Below are positions 58,284 through 64,000 of a stretch of DNA of 64,000 nucleotides, piece after piece (within the stretch, counting starts at the first letter, position 1; the number at the start of each line of letters is the position of its first letter). The stretch is from Rutpela maculata (lineage: Eukaryota > Arthropoda > Insecta > Coleoptera > Cerambycidae), in contig OW386287.2 in NCBI GenBank assembly GCA_936432065.2, forward strand, positions 78,371,804 to 78,435,803. The letters are read 5' to 3'. The notes below the pieces were generated by a model. The model had not been told where the DNA came from and did no database searches. It saw only the letters and a list, made by a program, of their open reading frames with translations. Both the position numbers and the translations under genes were made by a program.

Positions 58284-60120
58284 TGTAAAACCAATATCGC
58301 AACCAAGAGATAAAAGAAGAAGCTTACTAGATGTTGCTCGTAAAACAAGATCAGACAGGATACGTAGTAAAATAAGTAACATTGTAATCAATTTTTTAGA
58401 AGAAGACTGTAACAGTAGGTTGTGTCCTGGTAAGCGCGATTGCATCACTAAAAAGAAAATCAAGAAACAAAAACGCTATTTACTAGACACCATGAAAAAT
58501 TTGTTTAGAAAATTTTTAAAAACCAAGAAAATTAAAATAAGCTACACTTTGTTCTGTCAGTTACGGCCCTTTTGGATCATACCTCCGACCATTGATAAAC
58601 GTGAAACATGCCTTTGCATAACTCACACGAATATAGACCTTTTATTGGCTAGCTTGAACCAAGCAAAGATTATTGCAATATCAAATCACCAATCGTTACT
58701 TAACCATTTGTGTTGCGACAGGTACAATCAATTGTGCTTATCCCGAGAATGTCAGCAATGTCAAACAAAGTCCTTGTTGTATGAAGAATTTGATAATTCT
58801 ATTTTAATTAAGTATCACAAGTGGAAATCTGTTATGGAAAAAATTGAAGATTTCAAAACCAAAAAAGTTCGAAAAGTTAGAAAATATGCAAAGAAAACAT
58901 TTTCTGCCACACCAAGAGATATTATATTGCAGCTTGAATCTGACTTGGGCGCATTCTTGAAGCATGAATTCACTATTGCGCACCAGTACCAGACCCTTAA
59001 AGCATTAAAACAAAATTTAACAGAAACAGATTGTTTAATCCACATGGATTTTTCGGAAAATTTTAATACAAAGTATTTCGAGGAAATTCAATCATTTAAT
59101 TTTGGCGGTTCACGAACGCAGATAAGCCTACACACTGTCGTCGTCTATACAAATTGCAAGACGGAATGTTTTGCTACCATGTCAACCGATTTAAGCCACA
59201 ACGTACCCGCCATTTGGGCACATTTGGAGCCTATACTGAAGTTACTCCCTCAAGAAATAGAAAACATTAATTTTCTTAGTGATGGCCCGGTGAATCAGTA
59301 TCGGAACAAAGACATGTGTTACTACCTGACAACGCAGTTGATTGCTGCATATCCAAATATACTGAATTTTACCTGGAACTATCATGAAGCAGGGCACGGC
59401 AAGGGTGCGCCCCATGGCGTGGGTGGAACTTGCAAGAGGACTGCAGATAAATTGATCTCAACTGGTACTGATATCCCAAATTTGGAAGCCTTTTCAAATG
59501 CCATTGAAAAAAATTGTCCGGGAATAAAAACATTTGTTATTTTCGTAGCAGACATAGCATCTAAGAAGATCATTTTTGATAGTCAACAATCCCAACTTAA
59601 GTCATTTGTTGGTACCCTTAAAGTACATCAAGTTAGAGGAAGCGCGTTGGCACCTTATAAACTAAGTATGAAAAGTTTAAGTTGTTTCTGCGACACAGAT
59701 GCCTGCACACATTTTGACTTAGGGACCATTACTTACGAAAATGTTGAGAAAGAAAACCACCTGTCCGTTGCTGATGTGTATCATTCACATTCTGACTCTA
59801 AACCTGGTTCTTCGCACCCCACTCGATCTGAAGATCTATATAAAAGTGGCGATTATTTCCTGATAAAATTTCCCCAAAAGAAGACTGAGTACCGATATGT
59901 CGGCGTGTGCTCTCAAGTTGATGATGCAGAGGAAGAAATGCTCATTACATTCCTCAAAGTGTGCAATGAAAATGCTACACTTTTTAAAGTGGACGAAACC
60001 GACGTTTCATATATACCGTATAACCAAATATGTGATAAACTACCTCAACCTAGTTTAGTGTTACAAGGTGATCGAGTGTATTACAGTTTTAAGAAGCCTG
60101 TTAATGTTTTTGAACAATAA
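58243..60120 (+). CDS. Novel transposase-like core protein (D-D-E-like motif)
   Basis: 625 open codons, read as the continuation of the N-terminal part (full protein ~845 residues). No ATG begins this frame near 58243 (the codon is GTG), supporting a frameshift join. Visible order: a Cys-rich segment LCCDRYNQLCLSRECQQCQ (~157-175), HMDFSENFNTKYFEEIQSF (Asp ~269), NFLSDGPVNQYRNKDM (Asp ~347), NYHEAGHGKGAPHGVGGTCK (Glu ~382, with a Gly/His-rich loop), SCFCDTDACTHF, and a C-terminal SH3/Tudor-like stretch (GDYFLIKFPQKKTEYRYVGV). Second Asp to Glu leaves 34 residues, as in DD34E transposases, but the surrounding motifs are not those of Tc1/mariner. I remember similar uncharacterised proteins in insects and cnidarians but cannot name a family. 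The gene body is intact apart from the N-terminal shifts. Confidence 0.7.
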   Translation: MNIAKKYNVLTQINVKPISQPRDKRRSLLDVARKTRSDRIRSKISNIVINFLEEDCNSRLCPGKRDCITKKKIKKQKRYLLDTMKNLFRKFLKTKKIKISYTLFCQLRPFWIIPPTIDKRETCLCITHTNIDLLLASLNQAKIIAISNHQSLLNHLCCDRYNQLCLSRECQQCQTKSLLYEEFDNSILIKYHKWKSVMEKIEDFKTKKVRKVRKYAKKTFSATPRDIILQLESDLGAFLKHEFTIAHQYQTLKALKQNLTETDCLIHMDFSENFNTKYFEEIQSFNFGGSRTQISLHTVVVYTNCKTECFATMSTDLSHNVPAIWAHLEPILKLLPQEIENINFLSDGPVNQYRNKDMCYYLTTQLIAAYPNILNFTWNYHEAGHGKGAPHGVGGTCKRTADKLISTGTDIPNLEAFSNAIEKNCPGIKTFVIFVADIASKKIIFDSQQSQLKSFVGTLKVHQVRGSALAPYKLSMKSLSCFCDTDACTHFDLGTITYENVEKENHLSVADVYHSHSDSKPGSSHPTRSEDLYKSGDYFLIKFPQKKTEYRYVGVCSQVDDAEEEMLITFLKVCNENATLFKVDETDVSYIPYNQICDKLPQPSLVLQGDRVYYSFKKPVNVFEQ

Positions 60121-60389
60121 AGCCAAAATAAACGCGAATATGCCAAGAAAATGAATGTCCAAAGAATATATATTTTTTTTTAAGTTGATTTTTATGAATG
60201 TCCAAAGAAGTAGGTACCTATTTTTTTAGTTGATTTATGAATGCCCAAAGAAGTATTTTTTTAAGTTGATTTTTATGCATGTTCAAAACATTTTTTGTTA
60301 ATAAAATGGGATCTATGCCTTTTAAATTTTATTAATGTTTACCAATACTATCACAATTGAGCAATTAACAAATTAAATAATTATAAAAT

Positions 60390-60465
60390 TACACTCCCCT
60401 GTCCTGTTTGTCACTACCCTGTCCACACTGTCACTCCCCTGGTCAATGTCTTTTCCCTGGCCACA
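60390..60465 (+). promoter_or_regulatory. Right cluster of CCCTGGC iterons in nested transposon
   Basis: Four near-tandem copies: ACACTCCCCTGTCC (60391), TGTCACTACCCTGTCC (60409), TGTCACTCCCCTGGTC (60429), TGTCTTTTCCCTGGCC (60447), at 18-20 base spacing, about 160 bases from the right end. They match the left cluster in sequence. Confidence 0.6.
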
Positions 60466-60627
60466 AAAAAACTGAAAAAAAGCGAAAAAATGACTGGCCC
60501 ATTAAAACTCATGATGCATATTCCATTATGGTACACACATTTTGAAAATCATGTCCAATTCTAATATTTTGACTGGGGGGCAGAATTATATGGAGCTAAA
60601 ACGCAATATCATTTATTCACCCATATG

Positions 60628-61231
60628 TCTCTTTATTGTAAAGGTTTATGTAAAGGCCTGATTTACAGCGTCATTTGCTAGTAAAGCACCGCTTCATGAT
60701 TTAGACTTTTGTAAAGAACTCATTAATTATCAAAATATTGACAAAGAAATATCTCAAGCCGCAAGTAGGAAAATAGTGAACCATTTGTGGTACCTTAATT
60801 CAGTAAATGTTGGCTTATCTTTCTTTGGTGACGATATTTCAGTTACCACTAAAAGAGAAATGGTTAAAGCTTTGAATAGGAAAGCACCAAATCAAGAGGG
60901 TATTAAACGACTTATGATTAGTAACATTACTGACGTTGAAAACAAGGAAATTCAGGACTTCATATGCGAGAACACTAAACAGTTTTTTCAAAAATTAGGT
61001 TTATCTATGGAATTTTTGGAAAATGATCCAATAACATGGAGGGAAAATGAAAGTTATACCCGATGTATCAATATTGTAAACAAAATTAAAGTTGTAAATG
61101 ATGCCGCTGACTATAATGACATTTTAACAAAAAATGAAGACCAAAAACAGTTTTTACTCCAAGTTGTAAATGATTATAAATCACAGTTTCCAAATGTAAA
61201 AAAAGAAACCCTGTCGCATGCTTTGGCCTAG
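60628..61231 (+). pseudogene. hAT-like transposase, C-terminal piece
   Basis: Continues in frame from the first piece across the nested insert (IEDI|CLFIVKVYVKA). A TGA at ~60660 replaces the Trp codon expected in 'KAWF'. After it come LHDLDFCKELINYQNIDKEI, NHLWYLNSVNVGLSFF, SMEFLENDPITW and NKIKVVNDAADYNDIL, ending LSHALA* at 61231. The decayed copy at 41492-41880 aligns over the last ~130 residues, confirming this as one protein. It is non-functional because of the stop and the insertion. Confidence 0.8.
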
Positions 61232-61916
61232 TGCAAAAAATATTGTTTTTATTACTATATGTCTTGTAGATTTAGGATAATATTTGGTACTATGTATGAA
61301 AAAAACGTTTCATAATAAAATACACAAAGATAAAACGAGAGTTTTATTTCAAAAACTTCTAGTCTAGTTTTCTTAGACTACGAATTTACAGTATGACACA
61401 TGTCATAGTCACAACAGATAATGTCTTTGATATTTGTATGACTTGATTAGTCATTCTAAAGATAAATGTTGCTGATTAAAAAAAAAAACAATGCATCAAC
61501 CAAAGAATGTAAATAATTCCATTTACTTTTATTATTGCATAATAATGCATTCTGCGGCACCCCTTGCCTTCAATTTGCCTCAATAATATTTTGAGGGGAC
61601 TGTTTTTTGTTCAAATGGAACCATTTGCAGTGGTGAGAAATAAAAAATTTCGATTTCGAAAAAGATGGGCCACCCTACTGTAGATCTTGCAAAAAGAAAG
61701 ACATTAGCATTGTCAAAATAATCAAATACCTTTTTAAAGCTTATAATAAACTAAAATGTATGAAACATTAAACTCTGTGAAATATATAAAAAAGGAGAGC
61801 AGCAAAAGGAAAAAAAACTCAGGTGGGAAAAAAATTATGGCTCGAAACAAAATGGCGTCAAGGAATTAGAGCACTGGGTGATGGATTAGGGTTAAGGCAT
61901 AACACCATTTTTGATA

Positions 61917-64000
61917 TACAGGGTGTTTCAGCTAAAAGTCCCCGGGTCATTATCTCGTAAACTAATAAAGATACTTAAAATTTGTAAATCGCGGATAAGT
62001 GACATCAAAAAAGGTCTTGAATAACTGCGGTTAGAATTGTTCCTTTGCAGTGCACAGAGATGGCGCTGCGGTGAGAAATTATTTTTCGATGGCTAGAACC
62101 TTGAAACATGATTCATACGATTAATGAATAAATTGTGAATAATTTTGACTATGTAAAAAATTTTGTAAATACCAGCCGTTTTGGAGCTACATGAATTTTT
62201 TCTCCATTTTATTGTCTCTCTAAATTTTGAAAGGTAGTTAGTGCATGTTCTCAAACGAAAAAGGGGCTACACAAATGTGTGTTAATCCTGGAGCAAAGGT
62301 CGGAAAATTATTTTTTTTTGAAATTGTCTCAAGAGTAAACTACCTTTATTTTTGAAGATATCAAAAAATTTTATTTAAAGAAACTGCTTATAATGGAAAG
62401 TTATATTCAGATATAAAATCTGGTTGTTCTATTTTAAAAATTAATATATTCCACTTTTTTGCGCATAATTCCTGAACTATATTTTTAAATATTTTTCGGT
62501 TAATAATAATTCTCTCTATTTAATATTTTCAGCCTAAGTAATGGATTGAAATCAACTTTGAAGAACTTTTAGCAGTACTTTTTTGACCAAATAAATTTTT
62601 TGGGAAAAATGCTGAATTTCTTGGTGCATAGTTGTTCTCTTTTTTTTCCAGTGTTAACTTTTTCGAAATTGTTTAATACAAATTGCTAAATGAATCTATA
62701 TTAAAACATTTCGAAAAAGTTAACACTGCGGAAAAAAAGAGAACAACTATTATACGTACCAGGAAATTCAGCATTCTTTTCCAAAATATTTATTTGGTCA
62801 AAAAAGTACTGTTAAAAGTTCTTCAAAGTGGATTTCAATCCATTACTTAGGCTGAAACTATCAAATAGAGAGAATTATTAATAACAGAAAAATATTTAAA
62901 AATATAGTTCAGGAATTATGCGTAAAAAAGTGTAAAATTTTTATTTAAAAATAGAACAACCAAATTTGATATCTGGATATTACTATGCATTATAAACAAC
63001 TTCTTTAAATAACATTTTTCGATATCTTCAAAAATAAAGGTAGTTTACTCTGGAGACAATTTCAAAAAAATTTATTTTCTGACCTAAGCGTCACGACTAA
63101 CACACATTTCTGCTGCTATTTTTTTCGTTTGAGAACATGCACTAACTTTTATCAAAAATAAAATTGTTCAGGAAGTCAATAACAACAGAGTTTCCCATAT
63201 GGTGCAGACTTATTGGCGGACACTGTAGATAATAGTCCAAAGGAATTAAAATTTTTCTGCAGAAAGAATCCCAGCAAACTAAACTTGTGTATGAATTTTT
63301 ACTTCGTCGTTTAAAATATGTCAAAAGTCCCCATCGATGTGACTCCTTCTAAAAAGGTTACAGAGGGTCAACGGCCAGAAAAAATAATTTTCGCGAATAT
63401 TTCATCTATTAAATCTACGACAAAAATAGTTAATATGAAATGTTAGTACAGTAACTAGAGCGAGAACTGGAGGTTTTAACTTCGGAATAATGTCATATGA
63501 ATTAGTTTTCGTTCATTTTTGGCAATTTATTAGTAAATGCATCACATAAAAGTTTCTATATTATTAGGGGGCTAGCTAATTTATAGGGAGTAGATGGCAC
63601 AAAAAAAAACAGAAAGATAATAAAATTTTGAGAAGAAAATGTTCTATGCATCTGTTCATGTAAATTGATAGCTAAAAACTACATTTTGATGTGCTTTTTA
63701 TCCCTGTTGGGCTGATTCAGTACCTTTTTTCTTTTTGCATTGACTAAAGTAAAGGCTAACTACGTTTTGAAATACAGAAAGGGCATCGGTTATATCGTGG
63801 TCATGCATCTTTGTAAATAACTCGTTTATTTTCAATTTTTCGAAAAACTCTATTTCTGATTTTTTGTCCGAAAAGGTTCGTGCCTTATACCAGTTATAGA
63901 GATTGATCGACAGAATACTTAATTTTCGATTTTTATTAGGAAACTGTTGGGTATTTGTAGAATCCATAAAAAAAATCAAGTTTTCCAGGATTTGTAGATT
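61917..64000. mobile_element. TACAGGGTGTTTCAG element, right end outside or lost
   Basis: TA then TACAGGGTGTTTCAGCTAAA at 61915-61936 matches the ends of the mariner-like element at 47811. A large palindrome (62215-63160) follows. No complementary end was found before 64000, so the element may run off the window. A - strand open frame at 63698-63979 (93 codons, charged, no motif) could be part of it. Its function is unknown. Confidence 0.45.
62215..63160. repeat. ~950-bp palindrome
   Basis: Arms 62215-62635 and 62700-63160 are complements, sharing GTGCATGTTCTCAAACGAAA, AGAGTAAACTACCTTTATTT, TAATGGATTGAAATC and TTTCGAAAAAGTTAACACTG. The spacer is about 60 bases. Arm divergence is roughly one mismatch per 10-15 bases by eye. 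Confidence 0.75.

Larger units (their letters stand above)
56695..60622 (+). mobile_element. Complete nested 3.9-kb DNA transposon of unrecognised family
   Basis: The left end AGTGAATAAATGATATTG and the complement of the right end, GGGTGAATAAATGATATTG, form a ~17-bp inverted repeat. The 5-bp duplication ATATG lies at 56690-56694 and 60623-60627; removing the element with one copy rejoins the host transposase in frame. It encodes one long protein (57578-60120). Copies of a motif near TGTCACTYCCCTGGCC are clustered before and after the gene (57070-57490 and 60390-60465). I cannot place it in a named superfamily. Confidence 0.85.
54701..61677 (+). mobile_element. Transposase-bearing element, (T/G)AGGGTGGCCC ends, 5-bp duplication
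   Basis: GAGGGTGGCCCATCTCTATA at the left, complement of TAGGGTGGCCCATCTTTTTC at the right, flanked by CTGTA (54696-54700, 61678-61682). It encodes one transposase in two pieces (55002-56694 and 60628-61231), separated by a complete second transposon. Without that insert it is about 3.05 kb. Its ends identify 34864-38534 and 40735-42322 as relatives. Confidence 0.9.

Noticed and set aside
63698..63979. 93-codon - strand frame as a gene
   Set aside because: Charged and compositionally plausible, but no motif, neighbour or splice evidence, and it sits beside a transposon end.

Overview
The window is AT-rich nuclear DNA from an animal, almost certainly an insect. It holds spliced genes with GT-AG introns and many kinds of eukaryotic transposable element. 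Hemiptera (aphid-like) is my guess from the transposon types and is not proven. No bacterial operons, phage genes or CRISPR arrays were seen.

Only three host gene loci are supported. DTWD1, a tRNA-uridine aminocarboxypropyltransferase, lies on the + strand at 19468-20471 in two exons split by a 53-base intron. The TBL1/TBL1XR1/ebi orthologue (LisH plus WD40 corepressor subunit) lies on the - strand at 44144-32077. Its six coding exons join in frame to 495 codons, and its introns are packed with transposons. A divergent + strand first coding exon at 45587-45727 starts a gene whose identity I cannot name.

Everything else is mainly mobile DNA, often nested. (1) 892-19115 is a 5'-truncated non-LTR retrotransposon with a 15-bp target duplication and a poly-A tail. 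It is split by a foldback element (1546-13158), which itself contains a second, oppositely oriented copy of the same family (7451-12390), and, only 6 bases away, by a 5.5-kb element with CCCAGAC ends (13165-18658) that carries two tRNA-like modules. (2) 23.5-31.4 kb holds MITEs, palindromes, a 1.3-kb element with perfect 14-bp ends and a tRNA-like module, and an unusually GC-rich possible LTR. (3) 34864-38534 and other loci are relatives of one transposon family with (T)AGGGTGGCC ends and 5-bp target duplications. (4) 46.7-54.7 kb is a hAT and Tc1/mariner-like nest. (5) 54701-61677 is a 7-kb transposon with a hAT-like transposase. The transposase is split by a complete second transposon (56695-60622) that has its own ends, 5-bp duplication, iterated subterminal motifs and an unfamiliar D-D-E-like protein. 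That inner element and the nested foldback pair are the best candidates for undescribed systems.

Boundaries were read by eye from inverted ends and target duplications. Superfamily names are inferences unless the duplication length and end sequence agree.
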